DNA of 64,000 nt. Origin: Endomychus coccineus. Its lineage: Eukaryota > Arthropoda > Insecta > Coleoptera > Endomychidae. Under the pieces are notes generated by a model, which ran no database searches, was not told the origin of the DNA, and worked only from the letters and a program-made list of their open reading frames with translations. Position numbers and translations under genes: made by a program. The stretch spans positions 25,090,297-25,154,296 of the forward strand of contig OY294068.1 in the NCBI GenBank assembly GCA_958510875.1. Reading direction: 5' to 3'. This document shows, one piece after another, positions 1-8,723 of the stretch (its first letter is position 1; every line of letters starts with the position of its first letter).

Positions 1-324
1 TTATTTTAATTGTTATTAATTATTTAAGGAATGGGATGTGATGATATATGTTTTATCTGTCTTGAACACATGTTTATGTTTTTATATCGATTCCGATTAG
101 CATGAAATAAAATAGTGCAAACTCAACAGTCGTTTGATTCAGAACCTTTATAGCCATCTTTCCAATTCACCATACACTCATTCCAAGCAAATAATAATGA
201 ACGAGTATTTGTAATACCGAAAGCTGTTGTAAAACTTGAACTAATAACAATATTCTGACATTCATTATAGTATTATGGAAGCGATAACGAATATAATTTA
301 TGTTAATACTGAAATAAAACCTTC
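1..324. other. Unassigned AT-rich sequence
   Basis: No gene, repeat structure or recognisable transposon could be read here on either strand. It ends at the assembly gap. Confidence 0.5.
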
Positions 325-524
325 NNNNNNNNNNNNNNNNNNNNNNNNNNNNNNNNNNNNNNNNNNNNNNNNNNNNNNNNNNNNNNNNNNNNNNNNNNNN
401 NNNNNNNNNNNNNNNNNNNNNNNNNNNNNNNNNNNNNNNNNNNNNNNNNNNNNNNNNNNNNNNNNNNNNNNNNNNNNNNNNNNNNNNNNNNNNNNNNNNN
501 NNNNNNNNNNNNNNNNNNNNNNNN
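325..524. other. Assembly gap (200 N)
   Basis: A run of exactly 200 N. Such a round length is normally a scaffold placeholder, so the true distance between the flanks is unknown. Reading frames crossing it are artefacts. Confidence 0.99.
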
Positions 525-589
525 GCCCAATCCAATTTTCTTGGAATGTAACGTTTATATAATTTTTATATTGTGACTAAAATGAGCAG

Positions 590-1015
590 GCGCTTCGTCA
601 TGCTAAAATCATAAATGTTGATTATTATTAAGAGGAACATCTTCTAGTAGGTTGGGTAAATTCTCCTGTGAAAGATGAAGGTATGTTTGTCCGTCTAATC
701 TTCTGAGTGGAATAAAGGGTCGAACCAAATAATTTTGAACTACTCCTGCTCACATATTGATTGAAAACTGCTGCTGATGTCGCGATTGATGAATGAATGT
801 GGATTCTCATCCACCCAATAACGTTCAATGTGGAAATTAAAAATTCCCTTTCTGGTAAATGAAGCTTCGTCCTTCTGCAAAATGATAATAATTGTCAGTT
901 TCAGGTGATAAAATTTAGCGATATATACGTGGTACAGCGGATAATTCTCAAATTTGAAGTTGGCATTGGACGCGATAGGAATGAAACGAAGGTCCCAGCG
1001 GTGGTTTTTCAAACA
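590..1015 (-). pseudogene. Decayed Tc1/mariner-type DDE transposase fragment
   Basis: On the - strand, pieces in different frames match the catalytic region of the DDE transposase carried by the element at 45440-47770. They include a degenerate first-aspartate block (KDEASFTRKGIFNFH), the block WVDENPH, and then LDGQTYLHL and ENLPNLLEDVPLN. Frames change between blocks and stops interrupt them, and neither the N-terminal helix-turn-helix nor the final acidic block is present, so it is a dead internal fragment. It abuts a Penelope-like element at 1021. The family assignment rests on the shared motif order; exact ends are uncertain. Confidence 0.65.
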
Positions 1016-1020
1016 AATGT

Positions 1021-1440
1021 TTGAAAAAGTATGATATAAATGTTGCGCATAAACCTACTAACTGTGTTGGGAAATATTTCTCAAATCTAAAACCGTTAAT
1101 ACCCAAAGATAAACAAACCCACACAGTGTATAAATTGAATTGTTTAGATTGTGATGGAACCTATACTGGAATCTCTAAACAATATTTACAAAAAAGAATG
1201 TACGGCCATAAATATAGCACAAGAAATAACAACTTAGAAAATTCCACCGCCCTTGCTAAGCATTGCTTTGATTATAACCATCAATTTGATTACAAAAATG
1301 TTAATATCTTAACTAAGGAAACCAATTATTATAAAAGATCTATCCTGGAGATGATTCACATAAAACGGGACCCCAAATCTGTAAATCATAGGGTAGACAC
1401 ACAAAATCTAAGTCATATTTATACTAATTTGATTAAATAA
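1021..1440 (+). pseudogene. Penelope-like element: C-terminal GIY-YIG endonuclease (5'-truncated)
   Basis: A 139-residue open frame matches the end of a Penelope-like retroelement polyprotein. After a linker (KKYDINVAHKP, then LIPKDKQTHTVYKLNCLDC) comes a GIY-YIG nuclease core: TYTGISKQYLQKRMYGHK carries the Tyr...Gly-Ile and the Arg...His pair, followed by ALAKHCFDYNHQFD and a distal glutamate in SILEM. In this family the nuclease nicks target DNA for primed reverse transcription. The reverse transcriptase part is missing, so this is a 5'-truncated copy. The same protein segment recurs on the - strand at 14755-16500, showing a multicopy family. The frame is still open, which suggests moderate age. 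Confidence 0.85.
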
Positions 1441-1945
1441 TCTCTTGCAAATTCTTACATACGTCTTTATAAGTGTAGAAAATGTTTTTAGGAAGAATTC
1501 GTAATTGTTATTTCCCAGTACAGGTCTGAAACCTTTCTTAAGTGCCATGTCATAAATCCTACACATCTGGTTTCGAAAGTAGATACTTGACAAATAACTT
1601 CGTTCTTCTCATTTGTTGTGAGAATACCAATCGATATGCACTCATATATTTTAATAATATTACTGAATAGCGGATTCTTACTACAAAAAAATAATTTTTT
1701 ATACATTAATTCTGACGATACAATTTCGATTATTCGTGGTTCTGTTCGTTTCGACGGCGTGGGCTCTTTTAATTGAAGTTAAATTGTGCGATTTGGACGC
1801 TTGTGTTATAATTAGTTTTAATAAACCCCCTTTTTAGACATAGTGAGTCTTCTGATGATGGTCGTGAGACCGAAACGTACGTAAAGACGAATAGTTAAAA
1901 CAAAGTGTTATTGTGACCTATTTCCCGAGAATTTTTATATATATT
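1441..1945 (+). mobile_element. Penelope-like element 3' region (pLTR-like)
   Basis: Non-coding tail of the PLE whose ORF ends at 1440. About 1715-1940 is clearly homologous to the reverse complement of 14755-14960 and its end to 16560-16605. Shared landmarks are a TTCGATTAyTCGTG block, the hammerhead core at 1847-1888 and the terminal block GTGACCTATTTCCCGAGAA. PLEs are known to carry such hammerhead-containing pseudo-LTRs. Confidence 0.75.
1847..1888 (+). ncRNA. Hammerhead ribozyme, type I, PLE class
   Basis: All parts of a minimal type I hammerhead can be read. Helix I is GTCTT (1847-1851) with AAGAC (1884-1888). Box 1 is CTGATGA (1852-1858). Helix II is GGTC/GACC (1860-1863 and 1868-1871) with a GTGA loop. 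Box 2 is GAA (1872-1874). Helix III is only 2 bp, AC/GT (1875-1876 with 1881-1882) closed by GTAC, which is typical of PLE hammerheads. The predicted cleavage is after A1883 of the triplet GTA. One extra T (1859) sits between box 1 and helix II. Activity is inferred, not shown. Confidence 0.82.
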
Positions 1946-2019
1946 TTAGGCAACGCATTAATGTTATTTGAGTAGGGAGACAAATGTTTATTTACCAACT
2001 ATAGGCAAATCAGTACTAG

Positions 2020-3238
2020 AAAACGGTGAAAAGTTCCTGAAAAATGGAACAAGAAATGATTTATTTGATCAAAACTTATTTTATTTCTCAACATGATCTC
2101 TTTGTACCCCGATACACCTCGTCTAACAATTTTCTAATTTTTCGATACCTTTCAAATAATACAATTTCGGCAAACCTTCAAAAAAGGCGGAGCCATTTCT
2201 TCAAGTTTGGAAATAGATAAAAATCGCAGTAGGTCAAATCTGGAGAATATGGTGGATGAAAAACCAATTTGTAGCGCAATTCATGCAATTTTTCTATTGA
2301 TATTGCGGACCTGTGCGCCATTGCGTTGTCCTGGTGGGAGAGCACTCATTTCTTCTCCAAATGGGGCCGCTTCCGCTTCAAATCGGCAACGAATCGATCC
2401 AACAGCTCTGCATAATATACGCCAGTGATAGTTTTGCCCTTTTCCAAGGTAATCGATATGGACGATACTCTGTGCATCCCAAAAAACTGTCGCCGAGAGT
2501 TTGTTGGCCGATCAACCTAATTTGGCCTTTTTACGTATCGATTCGCCAGGACAAGTCCATTGTTTCGACTGTTCTTTGGTCTCTGGTGTGTTGTGATGGA
2601 TCCATGTTCCGTCCACCGGTACGAAACGGGTCTAAAATCGCGGTCGAACATCGCCAAATACTCGTTTAAAGTTGTCACATGATCAAAAGAGAGTAAAAAA
2701 AATGCGGTTCCCATCTGGCAGATACCTTTCTGATATTCGAAAATTTACGCAAAATATCCCGTGCTCGTTCGGTTGAGATGTCATAGCCTCAGCAATCTCG
2801 GGCACTTTAACTTGCCGATCGTCCGATGGATTTTATCGACGATTCCTGGCGTTGTAACCTCTATTGGACGACCAGAACGTTCGGCGCCTTCTGTGGTCAT
2901 ACTACCACAACGAAAATGAATGAACCACTTCTGAATCGTTCCAATCGATGGTGAAGAGTCCCCATAATGTTTAACAAACGATGCTTTGGTTTGCGTGATG
3001 TTTTTTCTACGCAAGAAATAATCTATAATCAAGACGCGAAAATCACTTTATCCATGTTTGCAAAAATCTTCAAGGTTGCTTGCTTCCGATGGGTGTCAAC
3101 ACAGAACTGAATGGCATATCAATCTGAAAATTTTAAAGCGTTCTAGTTAAAGATGATACAACACAAATGTCACATGGGATTTTCGATTGTGGCGCTATCT
3201 GTTTTATCTTTCAAAGACTTTTTACTTTACCCTCGTAG
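2020..3238 (-). mobile_element. Decayed mariner (irritans-like) transposon
   Basis: The - strand carries a full-length but broken mariner transposase in several frames. An N-terminal paired-type helix-turn-helix at 3032-2781 reads IIDYFLRRKNITQTKASF and GTIQKWFIHFRCG. A middle piece at 2714-2517 contains EYLAMFDRDF and the remains of the first catalytic region. The C-terminal part around 2350-2180 has HQDNAMAH and PPYSPDLTYCDF, which hold the second and third catalytic aspartates of the D,D34D triad. Frameshifts and stops separate them. The outer end shows CCCTCGTA near 3231-3238, a usual mariner terminus. ORFs on the + strand here are antisense shadows. The 2020 end is approximate. Confidence 0.8.
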
Positions 3239-3241
3239 TAT

Positions 3242-3245
3242 GTCC
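3242..3245. repeat. Target-site duplication GTCC (left)
   Basis: GTCC directly flanks the 3' LTR here and recurs at 10472-10475 beyond the 5' LTR. A 4-bp duplication is the size made by errantivirus integrases. Confidence 0.8.
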
Positions 3246-3441
3246 AATTAAATGTAAAATTTATGAATTCAGTTTTTAAAAAAGAATAAACTTTACAATG
3301 ATGAATTACTGCTAACTTTATTCGAGCAAAGCTACTACAGAACTAACTTAACAATATACATATAACGTGCAATGACTGGCGTGGGATTGCACACGCCGCG
3401 GTTTCGTATTCCACGGTGTCATCGGACTTCACCATATAATT
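3246..3441 (-). repeat. 3' LTR of the errantivirus
   Basis: 196 bp, base-for-base the same as 10276-10471 on reading. Ends are short inverted repeats (AATTA...). On the element strand it begins at 3441 directly after the polypurine tract. The env stop codon lies inside it. Confidence 0.95.
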
Positions 3442-5179
3442 CCTCCCCTCGAAGATCGGAAAAACGGGGTTCCTGTGGAGGAGTTTTTTCGAGAGTCGGT
3501 GTCGACTTTGACTTCCATAAATTTGTAAAGTATTTTTCAATTGATCTTCTGAAGCAGAATAGTATTAGGCATGTTATAACGATTACGATGATTAATGAGG
3601 TGTTGGTCCATTCCAAATATGTTGATTTTGGTGTAATAATTTCATGAAGTTTCAGATTTTCAGCAGCTTTCATTAAATTCTGGATTTCATTCAGTTTGGT
3701 TGTTTTCAGTTGCAGGGGTTCGCTATTTAATTCCTTCTGTGAGTTGAATTCAATTTTGGGTGTTTCAAATAGGAAATCGTTATTGAAGGTTTTAAACTCT
3801 GTATATGTTACATCGTTTATTTCAACTTCGCAGTGGTGTAGGTGAATCACACTGGCATCTTTGAGAAGATGTATTCCTTCTTGCGGGCAATAGCTTTTAA
3901 TTTGTATTTCAGTTTTCGGGGTTACCAGGACAGTATCTGATGTTATTTGTTCTACTAGATCCATTGATATGTTGACTCGTAGGTGACGGCATTCATTCTT
4001 AAGTCCTCTAAGAAGATCGGGTATACAGGATTCTTCTTTCGATAGGATAATTTGACGACAGTAGTACGTATCTTCTAATTCGGGACAATCCTCTTCGGTG
4101 ATCCAATAATCTAAGTCGTTGAGCAATAGGTAGGGGTGTTGGATTATCAAAATCTTATTTTGGATTGGGATAGGATACAGATGTAGATAATTATATGAAG
4201 ATTTTACGATGGGTATGTGAATTTTAAAGATGATCATTTCGCTATCAATGAGAACTTGTGCAGACATTATTTGATAATAGTTATGAATATTGACTAACTG
4301 AGGTATATTATCTCCTGGATATAACTCTTCTGTTTGTTCTAATATCGAGAATAACTGTTTTGGGGGTAAAATGGAACTATGCAATACATTAAGATGTGCG
4401 AACGCTAGAGCTATTTTAATTTGTTCTATTAATTGACCAATTTCGTTTAATTGTGCTGAGAAGTTATCTAATATTATTGAAATTTCCAGCACATCTGCGA
4501 TACTTTGCGTTCTGTCAGAGGTGTTATTCAATATGGTGTTTATCTCTTTATATATGTTGTTTTGGTTGTAACTTAATGTTTTGATAGCATCGTTGTACTC
4601 TCGAGTTATATTTTTTAATAGAGTTTGCTGCGTTTGCAAGTCTGAATGTAGATTGTTTTCATTGTCATTTAAGCTATTAAGATAAGTGTTAATGTACTGG
4701 CGATCATCGTCATCCATAGTACCAAAGGCCCAATTCTGAATTTTGCCTACGAAATTCATAATTCCACGTCTTTTACGACTAGGTATCAGATAATGTAGAC
4801 TTTCGGCATATTTGTGTATTTGTTCAATGATACGTTTTCGTTTATTGTCAAGCACATTTGCAAGGTATTGATTAGGGGACCTCATACGGTTTTCGGCTGA
4901 TAGAATTTGTTCGTATGCTTCATTGACAAGCGTTTTTAAATGATCTACGTTTATATGGTAAAGGAATGTATGTTTACTTATTACGACTCGTGCCCGGCCT
5001 CGTTGCACAGGAAGAATCGGTTTCCGTAGCGTCTCTATTTGTACGTTCTGCGATCGTATTATGTTGGTCAGCGTTAAGAGAGATATTATGTGTATTATCA
5101 TTTCCATGATCCTGTAACAAACGTTGTGGCTTAATAATTGATTTGTGATAAACTTTTTTTGATGATATGAATTTTTCAT
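3419..5179 (-). CDS. env: Errantivirus Env (F-like membrane fusion glycoprotein)
   Basis: A 586-residue open frame overlapping the end of pol in another frame; errantivirus env is normally made from a spliced mRNA, so the first methionine of the frame need not be the start. A hydrophobic signal-like segment occupies about residues 25-44, and the internal Met26 just before it is a plausible start. A furin-type cleavage motif RKRR is at 135-138, followed by a Gly-rich hydrophobic stretch as expected for a fusion peptide. A transmembrane segment lies at about 528-543, with a 43-residue basic cytoplasmic tail. This layout matches baculovirus-F-like Env proteins of insect errantiviruses. The last six residues and the stop are encoded in the 3' LTR, and the polypurine tract is translated just before them. 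No frame break is seen. Function in particle infectivity is inferred from family. Confidence 0.88.
   Translation of the reverse strand: MKNSYHQKKFITNQLLSHNVCYRIMEMIIHIISLLTLTNIIRSQNVQIETLRKPILPVQRGRARVVISKHTFLYHINVDHLKTLVNEAYEQILSAENRMRSPNQYLANVLDNKRKRIIEQIHKYAESLHYLIPSRKRRGIMNFVGKIQNWAFGTMDDDDRQYINTYLNSLNDNENNLHSDLQTQQTLLKNITREYNDAIKTLSYNQNNIYKEINTILNNTSDRTQSIADVLEISIILDNFSAQLNEIGQLIEQIKIALAFAHLNVLHSSILPPKQLFSILEQTEELYPGDNIPQLVNIHNYYQIMSAQVLIDSEMIIFKIHIPIVKSSYNYLHLYPIPIQNKILIIQHPYLLLNDLDYWITEEDCPELEDTYYCRQIILSKEESCIPDLLRGLKNECRHLRVNISMDLVEQITSDTVLVTPKTEIQIKSYCPQEGIHLLKDASVIHLHHCEVEINDVTYTEFKTFNNDFLFETPKIEFNSQKELNSEPLQLKTTKLNEIQNLMKAAENLKLHEIITPKSTYLEWTNTSLIIVIVITCLILFCFRRSIEKYFTNLWKSKSTPTLEKTPPQEPRFSDLRGEELYGEVR
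3442..3451 (-). promoter_or_regulatory. Polypurine tract
   Basis: On the element strand the sequence directly before the 3' LTR is GAGGGGAGG, a purine run that would prime plus-strand DNA synthesis. It also encodes part of the Env tail. Confidence 0.85.
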
Positions 5180-8100
5180 TACCTAAATCCTCGGGATTGG
5201 TAGCTCGGGTATAGCGATTCTGACTTTTTGGTATACGACCTGGTGTTTTTACATAGATAGGTCTATTTAATTTCAATACGGGTGGTTTCTTTCTTTTCTC
5301 GTTCTTTTTTGTTAAAGATTTTGTTTGACTTAGGGTTATTCGGTCTTTAATAATTGGTTCTAACGTTTTGAGTATATCTGCGTGTTCTTTTACATACGTT
5401 TCAAATGTTTCTTTAGTATTTAAGAAATCGAAAGGTGTTTTTTCTTGAGGATTAGCTTTAATTATTTGAAAAGGTGTAAATCCAGTGCTAGAATGGATTG
5501 AATTATTATAAGCTAAGATAGCGTTTGGTACATGCTGAGCTATATTAGATTTATTATTTGTATTTTTGAGAACTCTTATTGATTCTATTAATGTAGAGTG
5601 GAAGCGTTCAACTGGGCTGTTACTATCAGGATGTAAATTTGTTATGAAATGTAATTCTATACTATACAATTTCGCGAGTCCTTCAATGACTGCGTTTTTG
5701 AATTCTACACCATTATCGCAAGTGATTTTTCTTGGAATTCCGTGATGACTAAATGAATTAATTAGAGCGTTTAGTATTTCTATCGCGTTGCATGTATTAA
5801 TCGGAATAGCTTGTCCAAATTTTGAGAAACTATCTATTACTGTCAAATAAGAGGTATTATCAATTTTGAAGGTATCTGTATAAATATGTTCAAAAGGAGC
5901 ATTCCCAATAGGTGTTGGTTTATAAATGATTGCATGTGGATGTCTTTCATATTTAGTTACTTGACATATTTCGCAAGTATTGATATATTCTTGTACATCT
6001 TGGTCTAATTTGGGCCAATAGTATAATCTCTTAAGTGCTTGTGTAGTTTCTTGAATGCCACGGTGACATGTCTTTGTTTCGTGCTGATATTTGATTTTCT
6101 GAGTTTGGTATACCTTTTCTGTGATGTTCGTGAGTATGTTATTGCTAATGATTATTTTCAGCGATTTATTGAAATTGTTTTGTAATATTCTAATGAACTT
6201 CAGCTTCGCGTTTTCATTGTTGAAATACATACAGTGTAAGGTGTCGGGTTTAATTCTTTCGCGTATCACGTTTCGAATGTATTCTTCACTGGTGTCTTTT
6301 GTTATGATAAGGATAAGTCTAGTATGATCGAATATTTTATTAACTACAATTTTTTCGCGATCTTTTACGAGAATAACAACTTGATTTTTGTATGTGTTAA
6401 TAGCTTTGTCGGTATATTTTACCTCTAAAATTGGATTTTCATGACTAGTATGTACAGTTTCTGTATCGTCATTATTATGATCGTTATTATTGGGGATTTC
6501 TTGGTCGATAATTCGTTCAATGTCTTCGTCAGTAATATTGACTATCATTGAAGCATTGTCGTTTTCCATCGCATTTATTTCTACTCGTGATAGTGCGTCT
6601 GCATTTGTGTTTAATTTTCCTTTTTTATATTTTATAGTGTAGTCGTATTCTTCTAATTTTAATCTCCACCGGACAAGTTTCGAACTGGGTTCTTTAAGTG
6701 AAAATAGCCATTGTAACGGCTTATGATCTGACACTATGTCGAATTTTACTCCGTATAGGTAGGGCCTAAAATATTTTACCGCCCAGACTATACTCAACAG
6801 CTCTTTCTGAATAGTGCTGTAATTAATTTCTGCCGGGTTAAGTGTACGACTTGCATAAGCTATTGGTAGGTCGCTACCTATAGTACCTTGTGAAAGTACA
6901 GCACCTACGGCAAAATTTGAAGCGTCTGTGGTCAAAATAAATGGCTTCGTAAAGTCAGGATGTTGTAATATGGGTCCGTTAGAAATAATATCTTTGCAAG
7001 TTTGGAAAGCTTTTACAAAGTCTGGTGTGTGTTCTACTTTCATATTTTTCTTAAGACAGTTTGTCATTGGTTTAGTCAATTTCGCGAAGTTATTGATAAA
7101 TTTCCGATAATAGCCCACTAAACCTAAAAATGATTTAATTTCTTTTTGAGATTTCGGAATTGGAAATTTGGAAATTGCTTCTATTTTCTTTGGATTTGGC
7201 GAAATTCCATCAGGCGTAATTACGTGTCCTAGGAACTCTACACGTTTCTGTAGAAACTCAGATTTATCTAATTGAATTTTGAATCCGGCTGATCTTAATC
7301 TTTCAAATACTTGTTTAAGATTACTTAAATGCTCTTGAAGAGAGGTGGAAAATATTATTATATCGTCCATATAAACAAGACAAATTTTATTTTGAACGTC
7401 TTTCAGGACCTCGTCCATTACTCTTTGAAAGGTCGCGGGGGAATTTTTCAATCCCATGGGCATGCGTACGAATTCATAATGTCCATTTTCGACATTGAAA
7501 GCCGTTTTCTGTATAGAAGATGGGTGCATCTCTATCTGATGGAAACCGGAAGCTAGATCTAGAGTAGTGAAATATTGACATCTCCCAAGCTTATCGAGGA
7601 TATCAGAAATATTTGGTAGAGGATAGCGGTCCTCTATAGTTTTGTCATTGACTCGACGATAGTCAACTACAATTCTCCATTTTTTCTTGCCACTCGCATC
7701 GGATTTCTTCGGAACAATCCATATAGGAGAGCTCCATGGTGACTGTGATGGTCTGATGATACCATCATCTAACATTTTTGTAATTTGTCGGTTTACTTCT
7801 TCTTTATGAATATAAGGGTAACGATAAGTTTTAGTATGAACAGGAATTTCGTCAGTAGTTTTAATTTCATGTTTAACTGTCTTTGTAAAGGTAAGTTTTT
7901 TGTCGTTGTCATGTAATATTTCTCGATATTGTTTCAGCAAATTTATTAATGCATATTTTTCTTCGCTATTTAAATGTGAAGTGCGGATTTGTTTTAGATC
8001 TACATGTTGGTCTGTTCTGATATTATCATAAAATTGTTCAATATTGAAACATTCATATGTTTCTTCGGAATATGGAGTTACGTGATTATTTAAAGCTTTG

Positions 8101-8723
8101 TAGCTAAAATGTAAAAGTTGTGTTTTATCGTGTGGATTAGTGAATTCTAAGGATGTATAATTATCTTTTACTTTTATAACACAAGGTTCACATGTGATGG
8201 AACTAAAGTCACAAGCGGGCAATAAATATTCACCGTCGTTGAGATTAGTTCGAATATTTTTCATGATAGTAGATTTGGCAGGTAGTTCAAGTTTCTGAAA
8301 TTCAAAATCTTGCCTGTATTTGAAGGGTATCGTTAAGTTATTATTATAAAGACATTGCTTTTTCAAATCAATATTCAAATTTAGTTTTTGTAAATCTCTG
8401 ATTCCAATTATACCATCAAAATAATCGTGAAAGGGAAAAAGTACAAATTCTAAAGTATCAGTACTATTAAATTCTTCAAATGCCGGTATTTTGCATTTTG
8501 TAAGTGCTAATTTCGTCCCTGTACATGTTGATATAGGTGTATTACTTGAATATATATTAAACGGAAAGTGATTTTCAGCTACGTAAGGTCTAAGCATTGA
8601 AATGTAACATCCTGTATCTATAAGTAATTTTATCTTAGGTTTAGCTATTTCTATGTAGGGCAATGAATTAGCTTGCAATGCATTTACTTCTATTCGTTGG
8701 GGTATGATTGAAGATCGTCGTCT
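4974..8723 (-). CDS. pol: Errantivirus Pol (protease, RT, RNase H, integrase)
   Basis: An open frame of about 1250 codons in the -1 frame relative to gag, counted from the slippery site. Numbering from the TTG codon at 8678 (it is not a real start), the retropepsin Asp-Thr-Gly is at 21-23. RT motifs include LDLASGFH with catalytic Asp374 and YMDD at 436-439. RNase H acidic residues are in TTDAS (585), KELL (Glu626) and SDHKP (651). The integrase zinc finger uses H866, H872 and CEIC (902-905). The integrase catalytic triad is D935, D988 and E1024, a D,D35E spacing. All catalytic positions are present and the frame is unbroken, so the enzyme set looks functional. The C-terminus overlaps env by about 200 bp. 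Order protease-RT-RNase H-integrase is the gypsy-type order. Confidence 0.95.
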   Translation of the reverse strand, partial: RRRSSIIPQRIEVNALQANSLPYIEIAKPKIKLLIDTGCYISMLRPYVAENHFPFNIYSSNTPISTCTGTKLALTKCKIPAFEEFNSTDTLEFVLFPFHDYFDGIIGIRDLQKLNLNIDLKKQCLYNNNLTIPFKYRQDFEFQKLELPAKSTIMKNIRTNLNDGEYLLPACDFSSITCEPCVIKVKDNYTSLEFTNPHDKTQLLHFSYKALNNHVTPYSEETYECFNIEQFYDNIRTDQHVDLKQIRTSHLNSEEKYALINLLKQYREILHDNDKKLTFTKTVKHEIKTTDEIPVHTKTYRYPYIHKEEVNRQITKMLDDGIIRPSQSPWSSPIWIVPKKSDASGKKKWRIVVDYRRVNDKTIEDRYPLPNISDILDKLGRCQYFTTLDLASGFHQIEMHPSSIQKTAFNVENGHYEFVRMPMGLKNSPATFQRVMDEVLKDVQNKICLVYMDDIIIFSTSLQEHLSNLKQVFERLRSAGFKIQLDKSEFLQKRVEFLGHVITPDGISPNPKKIEAISKFPIPKSQKEIKSFLGLVGYYRKFINNFAKLTKPMTNCLKKNMKVEHTPDFVKAFQTCKDIISNGPILQHPDFTKPFILTTDASNFAVGAVLSQGTIGSDLPIAYASRTLNPAEINYSTIQKELLSIVWAVKYFRPYLYGVKFDIVSDHKPLQWLFSLKEPSSKLVRWRLKLEEYDYTIKYKKGKLNTNADALSRVEINAMENDNASMIVNITDEDIERIIDQEIPNNNDHNNDDTETVHTSHENPILEVKYTDKAINTYKNQVVILVKDREKIVVNKIFDHTRLILIITKDTSEEYIRNVIRERIKPDTLHCMYFNNENAKLKFIRILQNNFNKSLKIIISNNILTNITEKVYQTQKIKYQHETKTCHRGIQETTQALKRLYYWPKLDQDVQEYINTCEICQVTKYERHPHAIIYKPTPIGNAPFEHIYTDTFKIDNTSYLTVIDSFSKFGQAIPINTCNAIEILNALINSFSHHGIPRKITCDNGVEFKNAVIEGLAKLYSIELHFITNLHPDSNSPVERFHSTLIESIRVLKNTNNKSNIAQHVPNAILAYNNSIHSSTGFTPFQIIKANPQEKTPFDFLNTKETFETYVKEHADILKTLEPIIKDRITLSQTKSLTKKNEKRKKPPVLKLNRPIYVKTPGRIPKSQNRYTRATNPEDLGNEKFISSKKVYHKSIIKPQRLLQDHGNDNTHNISLNADQHNTIAERTNRDATETDSSCATRPGTSRNK

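Noticed and set aside
167..562. Three ORFs made largely of X around the N gap
   Set aside because: They are open only because N positions cannot create stops.
2207..2669. Two overlapping + strand ORFs (73 and 118 codons)
   Set aside because: They are antisense to the decayed mariner transposase, whose - strand pieces match family motifs.
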